Below, piece after piece: positions 1 to 7,555 of a stretch of DNA of 31,030 nucleotides. How positions within the stretch are numbered: the first letter of the stretch is position 1; each line of letters begins with the position of its first letter. Below the pieces are notes generated by a model. The model was given only the letters and a program-made list of their open reading frames with translations. It made no database searches and was not told the origin of the DNA. The position numbers and the translations under genes are program-made. Source of the stretch: an uncultured Ignavibacteriota bacterium (GTDB lineage Bacteria; Bacteroidota; Ignavibacteria; Tepidaquicellales; Tepidaquicellaceae); assembly GCA_937983305.1 (NCBI GenBank), contig CALKAJ010000125.1, positions 1 to 31,030 on the forward strand, given 5' to 3'.

Positions 1-46
1 AGATGGTGATTCGTGACTGGAGTTCAGACGTGTGCTCTTCCGATCT
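1..46 (+). other. Illumina sequencing adapter (artefact, not genomic)
   Basis: Bases 13-46 match the standard Illumina TruSeq read-2 / multiplexing adapter (starting GTGACTGGAGTTC, ending CTCTTCCGATCT). Bases 1-4 (AGAT) fit the end of the P7 flow-cell sequence, and the 8 bases between, GGTGATTC at 5-12, fit an i7 index. Insert DNA begins at 47, right after the GATCT end. This shows an untrimmed read at a contig edge. It also explains the false start of the first reading frame, whose first five residues (MLFRS, from a GTG at 32) are adapter-encoded. Confidence 0.97.
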
Positions 47-1183
47 AATTCAATTGCCCCTTCCCTTAATCTGTTAATTCTTTCAAGAGCTTTTCAGGCA
101 CTCGGCACTGCCGTCCTCTTTGCACTCACGCCTGCAATTATTTCTTCATATATGGATGAAAATATCAAGGGCAGAGCTTTCGGAATAAATTATATTTTCA
201 CTGCACTCGGAGGCGTTGTAGGAAGAGCATCAAGCGGATTTTTAGCATCATCTCTCGGATGGAATTCCGTTTTTTTAATAACCGTTCCATTTGCAATTGC
301 GGCTTTGGTTTTAAGTTTCCTCTATGTCCCGTCAGTAAAACCTGAAACTAAAAAAGAAAAGTTTGATGCCGTCGGCTCTTTCCTCATTTTCATCGCATTG
401 CTTTCGTTATTATTCGTTTTAAACTCCGGCAATGATATGGGCTGGACTTCGGTTGAAATAATTTCCCTTTCCGCAATCTCCGTTATTTTTTTTATCGCAT
501 TTTTCATCAGACAAAAAACCGCAGCATCTCCGCTCTTAAAGCTTAAACTATTTAAAAAATCCTCGCTTACAATTCATCTTTTGATTTTCCTGATAGTATA
601 TATCATCACTAACGGAATGATTTTTATAACTCCTTTCTTCCTTCAGCTTATGAAAGGATTTGACGGAAAAGAAGCCGGCTTACTAATGACTATCCCCTCT
701 TTTCTTCAAATGGTTTTTGGTTTCCTCTCCGGCTACTTATCCGATAAAACTAACATTCGAAAAATTTTATTTGCCGGTTTTATAACCGTAATGCTTTCAT
801 TTGTAATGTTCCTTTTTTCCGGTGCCGGTATGCATATGTTTTTTATAGTTTCTTCATTAACCATATATGGAGCGGCTATCGGATTTCTGATTCCCGCAAA
901 TACGAATACCGTTATGAAATTTGCCCCCGACGAAGATAAAGGAAGTATCTCAAGCATAATGACTACAACAGTCAGAGCCGGCTCTGCAGTAGGAGTTTGC
1001 ATATTTGGTGCGATATTTTCAATATACGTCCCCCAGAAAAATCCCTTACAGGCAAATTTACCCGTAGAAATCCTGAGCAATGGATTCTTTGCTGTTTTCT
1101 CTTTTGGAATTGCTGTTTCTTTGCTGGGTTTAATCCTGGTTTATTTCACAGGAAAAAGAAAAACTATTTCGGCGGGTTCATAA
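47..1183 (+). CDS. MFS drug transporter, DHA2-like, 5'-truncated
   Basis: About 378 genuine residues of a very hydrophobic major facilitator protein with many membrane segments. The left part holds the DHA2/EmrB-QacA pattern: an R-x2-Q-x-L-G helix (RAFQALGTAV), a proline-containing helix, a GRAFGIN loop, then a degraded antiporter motif C (GGVVGRASSGF) and GW-x2-VF. A second cytoplasmic loop (SDKTNIRK) marks the other half. The natural start is not present: upstream of 47 is adapter, so roughly the first two or three membrane helices are missing compared with family members of about 450-520 residues. Such proteins export small toxic compounds by proton antiport; no substrate can be inferred. 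It converges on the lipoprotein gene with a 20-bp overlap of 3' ends. Confidence 0.85.
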   Translation, partial: NSIAPSLNLLILSRAFQALGTAVLFALTPAIISSYMDENIKGRAFGINYIFTALGGVVGRASSGFLASSLGWNSVFLITVPFAIAALVLSFLYVPSVKPETKKEKFDAVGSFLIFIALLSLLFVLNSGNDMGWTSVEIISLSAISVIFFIAFFIRQKTAASPLLKLKLFKKSSLTIHLLIFLIVYIITNGMIFITPFFLQLMKGFDGKEAGLLMTIPSFLQMVFGFLSGYLSDKTNIRKILFAGFITVMLSFVMFLFSGAGMHMFFIVSSLTIYGAAIGFLIPANTNTVMKFAPDEDKGSISSIMTTTVRAGSAVGVCIFGAIFSIYVPQKNPLQANLPVEILSNGFFAVFSFGIAVSLLGLILVYFTGKRKTISAGS

Positions 1184-2234
1184 AGTTGTAACCTCTGAAT
1201 GCCTCAATATTATCTTTCGATATCTCAATAAAAATTCTCGTCTGCGTATTCTCATAATCAATCTTCATATTCTCAATAATTTTTAATCCGGGAGTATTCT
1301 CGCTTTTAGTAGCCGAAGCGGCAAGCTTTGAAAGCGCTATCATTCCCGTAAGCATCTTTGAAAAATTCTGAGCATTGCCTTCATCGGGAAAACCAAATTG
1401 AACTGTAATCTTTAAATCAGAAGACATTTTTCCGGAAAGACTAATTGACTTAATTGCTTTGGAAATATTTTTAAGAAATATTTCCTGTTTATTCACTGTA
1501 TCCTGCTGTTGAGATGATTTTATTTTATTCGTATCAATTTCAAAAGCAGAAGTATCTGAAAAATCTTTCGACTTTGATTCAATGAAATTCGAAAAAATTC
1601 CCCTGATAAAAGAAGGCTCTGTTGAAACAAGCCAGAACGAACTTTTAAAATGTGAATTTTCGATTGCTGTCAGAACTTCAGGATTTTTAAGAATTCCCGA
1701 TTTCGATGTATCTTTTATTTCTCTCATTTCCTTGATTCTGCTCGGGAAATTGCTGGCACAAATTGTCCCGTTATCTTTCAGGAAGAAAATTAAATTTTTC
1801 TCTCTGTGAGAATATACCGTAACACCGTCATCAAAAGTTTCTTTGTAAAGATTTGTATCTGTCTGAGCATAAGATTTTAATTTATCTCTGTTAAATGAAC
1901 CTCTCAATACAAATGAATTCTCGCCTTCCCACGAATTGGAAAGATAGATTTCATCCAATCCGTTTGAAATAGAAGCATCAGTTGCATTTTTAAAAACACT
2001 TAACATTCCTCCCAAATCGCTCTCGGCTTTGATAATAGAATCCGAGACGTAAGTTTTCCAGAAATCAGTCTGCCGCATATTCTTGAAACTCATATACATT
2101 ACAAACTGCGGATTTTCCTGAAGCAAACCAAGAGTCTGCCTTACGGTTGCCGAAAGTTTTTCGTTTGAACTCTCACTTCCGCAACCCGAAAAGAAAAGAG
2201 GAAAGAGTAATAAAATTAAAAATCTTCTGAACAT
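1164..2234 (-). CDS. Predicted lipoprotein of unknown function
   Basis: 356 residues. The N-terminus is a type II signal peptide: a short basic start (MFRR), a Leu/Phe-rich hydrophobic core, and a lipobox ending FSGC, so Cys-18 should be lipidated and the protein anchored in a membrane facing the periplasm. The rest is soluble, mixed alpha/beta in appearance and rich in Ser/Lys, with no motif I recognise. It is the last gene of a minus-strand operon, 3 bp after the ABC permease, so it may be an accessory of that exporter, though co-transcription alone does not show this. Its 3' end overlaps the convergent MFS gene by 20 bp, leaving no room for a conventional terminator between them. Confidence 0.8.
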   Translation of the reverse strand: MFRRFLILLLFPLFFSGCGSESSNEKLSATVRQTLGLLQENPQFVMYMSFKNMRQTDFWKTYVSDSIIKAESDLGGMLSVFKNATDASISNGLDEIYLSNSWEGENSFVLRGSFNRDKLKSYAQTDTNLYKETFDDGVTVYSHREKNLIFFLKDNGTICASNFPSRIKEMREIKDTSKSGILKNPEVLTAIENSHFKSSFWLVSTEPSFIRGIFSNFIESKSKDFSDTSAFEIDTNKIKSSQQQDTVNKQEIFLKNISKAIKSISLSGKMSSDLKITVQFGFPDEGNAQNFSKMLTGMIALSKLAASATKSENTPGLKIIENMKIDYENTQTRIFIEISKDNIEAFRGYNFMNPPK

Positions 2235-2237
2235 TTT

Positions 2238-3071
2238 TTAATAATCTTTTTTATTAAAAAAGTAAATTGAAAGAAAAAGCATTGCTACCATAAATATACC
2301 TGATGTAATTACCGGTTGATATGCATAGAAAAATCCGCCTGTTCCGGTGAAAGAGCCTTCAATCAGCGAAGACGCAATTGCTCTGATATCCCACGGCTTC
2401 GGAAGCAGATAGTAAATAAAATCAATTATAAACATAACCGGCTTATTGGTGATTACCTGAGCCATTTCGGTTTTAAGCGAAAGAACTGCAGTAACCGGAA
2501 AGAACAGCATTATATTTACAATCAAAGAAAGTATCGTACTGCGGAATAATAATCCGGTAAGAATAATAGCGGAATATAAAACAGCAAAAATATAAGTGTA
2601 ATAAAAAACCGAGTAAAGCAGAAAATTGAAATGCCATATTCCCGATTTTGCCGAAACGATTACCCAGATTAAAAGCACTAAATATAATAAAGCAAAAAAT
2701 ATAATTATTACGCCAGATAAAAACTTGGAAATAATAATTGATGTCCTCGAAACAGGTTTTGATAAAAGAACTTCGATATTTCCTTTTTCAAGCATAGACG
2801 GAATGAAAGAGGAAACCATAACCATAAACAAAGTCATAATTATTAAAAACGGCGGCTGAGAAATCATAATCAATTCAATTGAAATAATAAACTGCCTGTA
2901 ATCAAACTCTTCATTCGCCTGCATTAAAGAGGGAATGCCTTCAACCGAATCCAGATTTATCAACGCTAAAATTATTAACACAATAATCGAAAATAATCCG
3001 AATACGGAAAGTAAAATCTTTTTCGAAAGTGCCTCTTTAATTGTTCCTTTTGTTAATGCCCAGAATATCAT
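2238..3071 (-). CDS. ABC-2 type transporter permease
   Basis: 277 residues with about six hydrophobic segments. It has the layout of ABC-2/NosY-type permeases: a first helix after a short amphipathic start, then a loop containing the family-like phrase EKGNIEVLLSKPVSR, which contacts the ATPase, followed by four or five further helices. The start codon overlaps the ATPase stop codon (ATGA, 3068-3071), so the two are translationally coupled and should form one complex in the inner membrane. The substrate is not deducible; relatives export lipids, antibiotics, or assist assembly of respiratory or gliding components. Confidence 0.85.
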   Translation of the reverse strand: MIFWALTKGTIKEALSKKILLSVFGLFSIIVLIILALINLDSVEGIPSLMQANEEFDYRQFIISIELIMISQPPFLIIMTLFMVMVSSFIPSMLEKGNIEVLLSKPVSRTSIIISKFLSGVIIIFFALLYLVLLIWVIVSAKSGIWHFNFLLYSVFYYTYIFAVLYSAIILTGLLFRSTILSLIVNIMLFFPVTAVLSLKTEMAQVITNKPVMFIIDFIYYLLPKPWDIRAIASSLIEGSFTGTGGFFYAYQPVITSGIFMVAMLFLSIYFFNKKDY

Positions 3072-3997
3072 ACTGCCTCCTGCTCTATTACATTAATAAA
3101 TAAGTCTTCAAGTGAATTCTTTTCCTGCGAAATTGCATTTATCAAAATCTTTTCCTTCCTCAAAAAATCAATCAGTACATTCAAATCTTCAACGGAAGAC
3201 GATTTATATTTAAAATCATTCTTACTGCTGATTTCCGCTTTATATTGCGAGAGCAGTGTGTTCAGAATACTTTCGCTTAAATCCGATGTTTTAATAATAT
3301 ACGCATTTTCAGTAACCGTAAGATCTTCAACCGTACCTTCTTTAACCAGAAGTCCCTTGTTCAGAATTGCAACCGTATCGCAAATCAACTCAACTTCGCT
3401 GAGCAGATGCGAGTTCACTAAAATCGTTTTTCCTTCCGAATTCAGATTAACAAGTATATCCCTGATTTGCTTTCTGCCTATCGGGTCAACACCGTCTGTC
3501 GGCTCATCAAGAAATATTAACTCGGGATTGTTAAGCATTGCCTGTGCGAGTCCGAGTCTTTGAAGCATTCCTTTCGAATATTTTTTAATCTTTGTCTTTC
3601 TCCATTTTTCCATATCAACGAGTGAAAGAAATTCATCTGATTTTTTCTTAAGCTCAGTATGTTTCATACCCGATAATTCGCCGTAGAAAAAAAGAACCTG
3701 CTCGCCTGTCATATATTCCGGAAACCTGTGATTCTCCGGAAGAAAGCCGACTCTTCTTCTGTTTTGATGATTCGAAATGTTTTTCCCGAAAAGTTCTGCC
3801 TTGCCGGAAGTCGGATAGATTATTCCAAGCAGAATTTTCACAAGTGTTGTTTTCCCTGCTCCGTTTGGACCAAGCAGTCCGAAAATTTTCTTCTCTTCAA
3901 TATTAAGAGTTAAATTATCGAGTGCCTTAACTGAATTATTTGAGAACCTTCCCGACTTAAAAATTTTGGTTAGATTCTCTGTTTGAACAATATTCAT
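3068..3997 (-). CDS. ABC transporter ATP-binding protein
   Basis: 309 residues of the CcmA/NosF-type ABC ATPase family. Visible motifs: Walker A GPNGAGKT at 43-50; Q-loop region LPEN at 86-89, with Glu where Gln is usual; signature helix YSKGMLQR at 140-147 (the common LSGGQ replaced by YSKGM, as often in this subfamily); Walker B LIFLDEPTDG at 160-169; and switch histidine in NSHLLSE near 197. A C-terminal extension of about 80 residues follows the nucleotide-binding domain, typical of ABC-2 ATPases. The ATGA overlap with the permease downstream and a second ATGA-type overlap with the upstream NYN gene indicate one operon. Confidence 0.93.
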   Translation of the reverse strand: MNIVQTENLTKIFKSGRFSNNSVKALDNLTLNIEEKKIFGLLGPNGAGKTTLVKILLGIIYPTSGKAELFGKNISNHQNRRRVGFLPENHRFPEYMTGEQVLFFYGELSGMKHTELKKKSDEFLSLVDMEKWRKTKIKKYSKGMLQRLGLAQAMLNNPELIFLDEPTDGVDPIGRKQIRDILVNLNSEGKTILVNSHLLSEVELICDTVAILNKGLLVKEGTVEDLTVTENAYIIKTSDLSESILNTLLSQYKAEISSKNDFKYKSSSVEDLNVLIDFLRKEKILINAISQEKNSLEDLFINVIEQEAV

Positions 3998-4452
3998 TTA
4001 AATAAATTTTTAAATTCTTCAAAATCCTTCCTGCTAATGCCTGAAGGTTTTTCACTCTCATCGGTATTGGTAGTTTTTACTATCTTCTTCTTTATAACAG
4101 TATTTTCCTTCCAGAATTCCTCTGACTTCTTCGCATCACAGCCGCAAGCCTTTGCCAGACGAAAAACTTCCATATCCGAACTAACAACCGTAATTTGATT
4201 CTTATTATAATTCTCTTCTATAAACTGCCTTATTATTTCATCGGCAGTCTTCTTACCTGAAAATATCACACTGCTGTCAGCATAATTTCCAAATCCGTCA
4301 AAAACAATCTTCAGCTTATCGCCGCGGCTCAACCTGCTCTTCACACTCTCAAGCAATGTCCTTCCCGACGCCATCTTATCACCATCAAAAAGCTTCTTCA
4401 GTCCCGCAACCTTATGAATCAAATTATTTCCATCTATTATTATATATCTCAT
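3994..4452 (-). CDS. YacP-like NYN (PIN-fold) ribonuclease-type protein
   Basis: About 152 residues starting at MRYIIIDGNNLIHK. The IDGNN strand-loop with its metal-binding Asp, a middle VFDGF strand, a T-x-D-E motif (KKTADEII) and the later VVSSDMEV strand are the acidic landmarks of the NYN/PIN fold and of the YacP/Rae1 family (DUF901), whose studied members cleave ribosome-associated mRNA. I chose the ATG at 4452 because family members begin right before the first strand; a longer reading frame from 4479 adds only a Lys/Glu-rich tail that starts inside the repeat region. It is the first gene of the operon with the ABC transporter (ATGA-type overlap at 3994-3997). Confidence 0.75.
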   Translation of the reverse strand: MRYIIIDGNNLIHKVAGLKKLFDGDKMASGRTLLESVKSRLSRGDKLKIVFDGFGNYADSSVIFSGKKTADEIIRQFIEENYNKNQITVVSSDMEVFRLAKACGCDAKKSEEFWKENTVIKKKIVKTTNTDESEKPSGISRKDFEEFKNLFK

Positions 4453-4476
4453 TTCTTTCTTTTCTTTCTCTCTTCT

Positions 4477-4547
4477 CATTCCTCGTAGTGCGTCTCATTC
4501 CCAAACTCCATCCTCTCTTCTCATTCCCAAACTCCAGCTTGGGAATG
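4477..4547. repeat. Palindrome-ended repeat, unit 1 (71 bp)
   Basis: Made of a 19-bp leader (CATTCCTCGTAGTGCGTCT), one 26-bp sub-repeat starting CATTCCCAAACTCC, and a terminal 26-bp inverted repeat at 4522-4547 (CATTCCCAAACT, CC, AGCTTGGGAATG), imperfect by one base. It is directly abutted by unit 2. It lies between asnS and the NYN gene, both on the minus strand, and is visibly richer in G+C than the surrounding spacers. Confidence 0.9.
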
Positions 4548-4644
4548 CATTCCTCATAGTGCGTCTCATTCCCAAACTCCATCCTCTCTTCTCATTCCCA
4601 AACTCCATCCTCTCTTCTCATTCCCAAGCTCCAGCTTGGGAATG
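4548..4644. repeat. Palindrome-ended repeat, unit 2 (97 bp)
   Basis: Same architecture as unit 1 (leader differs by one base), but with two tandem copies of the 26-bp sub-repeat, so 19+26+26+26 bp. It ends in a perfect inverted repeat at 4619-4644: arms CATTCCCAAGCT and AGCTTGGGAATG around CC. RNA from either strand could form a 12-bp hairpin. The element ends 18 bp from the asnS stop codon, so it could protect or attenuate the asnS 3' end. It may be a REP-like or other dispersed palindromic element. Confidence 0.9.
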
Positions 4645-4662
4645 CACAAGCATGCACAATCT

Positions 4663-5997
4663 CTACGGCCTAATCCTATTCGGTCTCCTCGCAAACGGAA
4701 TCGCCTCTCTGATATGCTCAAGGTTACACAACCAGCTCACAATCCTCTCAATACCAAGCCCGAAGCCCGAATGAGGCACACTGCCATACTTCCTCAAATC
4801 AATATACCACTGAAACTCATCCTCCGGAAGCCCGTGCTCACGAATTCTCTCAAGCAGTAAATCCAGATTATCCTCTCTTTGCGAGCCGCCGATAATCTCT
4901 CCAAAACCTTCAGGAGCAAGCACATCAACTCCAAGCACTAAATCCGGATTCTCCGGGTCGCGTTTCATATAAAAAGCCTTAGCACCGGCAGGCCACCTGT
5001 GAATCATAACGGGTTTATCAAAATCCTCAACAATCGCTTCCTCGTGCGGAGCACCAAAATCCTCACCCCACGGGAACGGTCTGATATGCTCTTCGCCGTT
5101 AGCGGTTTTTCTGATTAAAGGAATATCTTTCTTATGTAAAATTTCAACAGCTTCCGTATAAGTCAATCTCGGAAACGGTTTCATAACCTTTTCAAGTTTG
5201 GAAGTATCTCTTCCGATAAATTCGAGTTCCTTTTTCCTGTTTTTCACAACACGCTGAACCACATACTCAAGAAAATCTTCAATCAAATCCATATTATCAT
5301 TCAAATCAAAAAATGCCATTTCAGGCTCCATCATCCAGAACTCCGTAATATGTCTGCGCGTCATAGAATTTTCAGCCCTGAAAGTCGGACCGAGCGTAAA
5401 AACTTTTCCAAGCGCCAAAGCACCTGCTTCGGCATAAAGCTGACCGGATTGAGATAAATAAGCCTTACCTAAATCAAAATAATTAGTTTCAAAAAGTGTA
5501 GAAGTACCCTCGCAGGCATTCGGAGTAAAAATCGGAGCATCAAAAAGAATAAAATCATTCTCATACATATAAGTACGTATTGCCATAATTATCTCATTCC
5601 TGATTCTGAGAATCGAAGCCTGTCTCGGAGAGCGGAGCCAGAGATGTCTTTTCTCAGAAAGAAAATCAACACCGTGTTCCTTTGGTGTAATCGGATATGG
5701 GTCTGCTATGCTGACAATCTCGAGATTATTAATCTGCAATTCATACACATCTTCTTTCTTAGGATGTTTTGAAACCATTCCCGTAACAATAACAGACGAC
5801 TCCTGAGTAAGCTTCTGGAAATCGTCCCATACAGATTCCGGAACTTCCTTCTTTGAAACAACTCCCTGAATTAAACCGGAACCGTCTCTGAGTTCGGGAA
5901 ACATAAGTTTTCCTGCAGAACGAATGTTGTAAAGCCATCCTTTAATAGTGACTTCCTTATCAACATATTGCGATATTTTATCTATTTGTACCCACAT
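4663..5997 (-). CDS. asnS: Asparaginyl-tRNA synthetase
   Basis: 444 residues, full length for bacterial/archaeal-type AsnRS. It charges tRNA-Asn with asparagine in the cytoplasm. The N-terminal OB-fold anticodon domain occupies about 1-100. The class II core follows, with motif 2 (FRAENSMTRRHITEFW from 206; the EFW-MMEPE continuation favours AsnRS over AspRS), the GGSQRE segment, and motif 3 GFGLGIERIV from 411 with its ATP-binding arginine R418. A HSGFGLG end and IPFARRP tail also fit AsnRS. A 470-bp spacer containing a pseudogene lies upstream; the palindromic repeat lies just downstream. Confidence 0.95.
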   Translation of the reverse strand: MWVQIDKISQYVDKEVTIKGWLYNIRSAGKLMFPELRDGSGLIQGVVSKKEVPESVWDDFQKLTQESSVIVTGMVSKHPKKEDVYELQINNLEIVSIADPYPITPKEHGVDFLSEKRHLWLRSPRQASILRIRNEIIMAIRTYMYENDFILFDAPIFTPNACEGTSTLFETNYFDLGKAYLSQSGQLYAEAGALALGKVFTLGPTFRAENSMTRRHITEFWMMEPEMAFFDLNDNMDLIEDFLEYVVQRVVKNRKKELEFIGRDTSKLEKVMKPFPRLTYTEAVEILHKKDIPLIRKTANGEEHIRPFPWGEDFGAPHEEAIVEDFDKPVMIHRWPAGAKAFYMKRDPENPDLVLGVDVLAPEGFGEIIGGSQREDNLDLLLERIREHGLPEDEFQWYIDLRKYGSVPHSGFGLGIERIVSWLCNLEHIREAIPFARRPNRIRP

Positions 5998-6025
5998 ATA
6001 GAATTAATTATATAATATTTAATAA

Positions 6026-6058
6026 CAAACCCTTAATTTAATTATTATTCCACACAAA
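6026..6058 (-). promoter_or_regulatory. Possible asnS promoter, Bacteroidota-like
   Basis: On the minus strand a TTTG (6055-6058) is followed about 20 bases later by a TAAGGGTTTG-like box (6026-6035), resembling the Bacteroidota -33 TTTG / -7 TAnnTTTG promoter but with two extra bases in the second box. It would give a 5' leader of about 20 bases before the asnS ATG. Weak match, based on position and pattern only. Confidence 0.3.
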
Positions 6059-6127
6059 TTAAACTGAAAAACTCATTACCTGCATATCCCTCCTTTGTCA
6101 TTCCAATAAAAATGAACTGCCTTAAAT

Positions 6128-6295
6128 TTATTGTAAAGTATAGCAATAATCATATTTAAAATCCGAGCCTGCTATGTCTTTAGTTTTTCCTACAAGTGAT
6201 GCAAAATCTTCTTTTCCGAGCTTAGTCCCATCGGGCTTAACATCAAATCTTTTGGTTATGTAAGCAGGTTCTCCATTTTTAAAAAATATCAAATT
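6128..6295 (-). pseudogene. HipA-family kinase fragment (decayed)
   Basis: Reading the minus strand gives a 55-codon open stretch bounded by stops, without a start. It contains NGEPAYITKRFDVKPDG and then KEDFASLVGKT and FKYDY. These phrases are characteristic of Bacteroidota-type HipA kinase domains (PAYITKRFD...EDFASL), the toxin half of HipBA toxin-antitoxin modules. A full HipA protein is several hundred residues; here both ends are cut by stop codons and no HipB-like antitoxin gene is nearby. I see no clear continuation in other frames. This is a remnant of a lost module rather than a working gene. Confidence 0.75.
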
Positions 6296-6466
6296 TTATA
6301 GTAATTTATAGTGTATATTTATCGAATAAATTATTTTCCGATACTATAATCACAATATATTATGATTTTTTGTATAATATTAATCATTTAAGAAATATTA
6401 TTACCCATATTCCCATTATAATGTGATATTAGTACTAAAATGCATTTTAAAAAGAGGAATTAAACT
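6296..6466. other. AT-rich spacer, no feature seen
   Basis: Remainder of the gene-free stretch between asnS and the 197-residue membrane protein (5998-6466). Apart from the HipA fragment and the possible asnS promoter I see only AT-rich sequence with no convincing gene, hairpin or repeat. Confidence 0.5.
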
Positions 6467-7060
6467 TCAAGGTTTAGTTTCTTCCCAATTTCGTATTTCT
6501 TCTTTAAGAATTAATTTATTATTTAAGAATTTCTTAAATATAAGATATCTTATAAACATTAAAATGGCAACAAAAATTATAACAGGTACTACAATACCAA
6601 ATAAAAATCCCATCATCCTCTCACCTGTGGAAACTTTCATATCAGTTATATGGAATGTTTCTACTCTATTGTGAATGAATGAATCAAATATGCTAATGAA
6701 AGCCATTAATACAGGAGAAAATAAATCCTTTGCAGTGGTAGTTGTTAGGAATAAAACAAAAGCAATAATCACTATTAATTTAATTATACCAATAGTAGTC
6801 ATTGGTCTTCCGGGATACCAAGGTAAAGAAGCTAATTTCTTTTGTTCCTCACGTTCTAATTCTTTCATCCATTTAGGAGGATGTTTTCTCTTATATTCTT
6901 TTATCCGGGCTGATGACATATTTATCCTTTGTTCAAAAGTTAAAGGAGGGTCACATTCCTCATATACTCCTCCCGGTAATTCGGGAGGTGATTCAGGGGG
7001 CTTTGCACTGAGGATATAAGCTTCAAATTCCTCATCTGTCATTTTCTGTATTTTATCCAT
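6467..7060 (-). CDS. Hypothetical membrane protein, two predicted TM helices
   Basis: 197 residues, not recognised. The N-terminal third is Pro/Glu-rich and charged (PPESPPELPGG, then an RKHPPKW stretch). One hydrophobic helix follows (about IGIIKLIVIIAFVLFL), a polar loop with charged residues, and a second helix (about GFLFGIVVPVIIFVAILMF) ending in a short basic tail. Both termini are probably cytoplasmic. It is the last gene of the minus-strand group led by the WYL regulator, 63 bp after the 132-residue protein. Confidence 0.65.
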   Translation of the reverse strand: MDKIQKMTDEEFEAYILSAKPPESPPELPGGVYEECDPPLTFEQRINMSSARIKEYKRKHPPKWMKELEREEQKKLASLPWYPGRPMTTIGIIKLIVIIAFVLFLTTTTAKDLFSPVLMAFISIFDSFIHNRVETFHITDMKVSTGERMMGFLFGIVVPVIIFVAILMFIRYLIFKKFLNNKLILKEEIRNWEETKP

Positions 7061-7123
7061 TTGTAATTTTATTTACTAATCCGTTTACGATATTTGTTTC
7101 TTCTTCAATCACATTTCCTTCTG

Positions 7124-7522
7124 TTATAGCACCAACATCCCCAAAAACTCAGTTTTAGGAACAATTTTTGATTGACAGACTCCTTTAACATAGCAATCAA
7201 ACTGAACCTCGTTGACAGACTCCTGATTCAGGAAACTATAAAGCGAAGCAAGAGTTTCTTTCGCAAGAGGAACAGGGTTATCCCTCTTCTCCGCAGAATA
7301 AGAAATGTTCAGAATCTCATTCAACTCAAGCACCCTGATAAATCCCTTCTCCAAAATCAAAAAAAGATTCTCAGGCGAAAAAATCACATCAACACCATAC
7401 CTTTTCTTCAAATGCCTGCCGACCTTCGTATCATTAAAAAACTTAAAATGTTCATAAACCTTCATCCTCGAAAGTTTTATTACTTCACCATCCGGCGTAA
7501 TCCAGTATTTCTGTTCTGCCAT
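7124..7522 (-). CDS. Hypothetical protein
   Basis: 132 residues with no family I recognise and no membrane segment or signal peptide. It begins MAEQKYWITPDGEVIKLS and is rich in aromatic and charged residues; length and composition suggest one small globular domain. The start is 33 bp from the stop of the AAA+ ATPase gene on the same strand, so the two are probably co-transcribed and may work together. Confidence 0.65.
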   Translation of the reverse strand: MAEQKYWITPDGEVIKLSRMKVYEHFKFFNDTKVGRHLKKRYGVDVIFSPENLFLILEKGFIRVLELNEILNISYSAEKRDNPVPLAKETLASLYSFLNQESVNEVQFDCYVKGVCQSKIVPKTEFLGMLVL

Positions 7523-7555
7523 TTCAGTTTTAATTTAAAGTTTTAAAAAGAGTTC

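Noticed and set aside
733..1080. 115-residue minus-strand frame
   Set aside because: Antisense of the MFS transporter membrane segments; no independent support.
4477..4644. CRISPR-like array
   Set aside because: The repeats abut or nest without unique spacers, have palindromic caps, and no cas genes are present.
4356..4774. Small plus-strand frames (67 and 71 residues) across the repeat
   Set aside because: They are translations of the repeat and of the antisense of the NYN and asnS genes; the two share sequence only because of the repeat.
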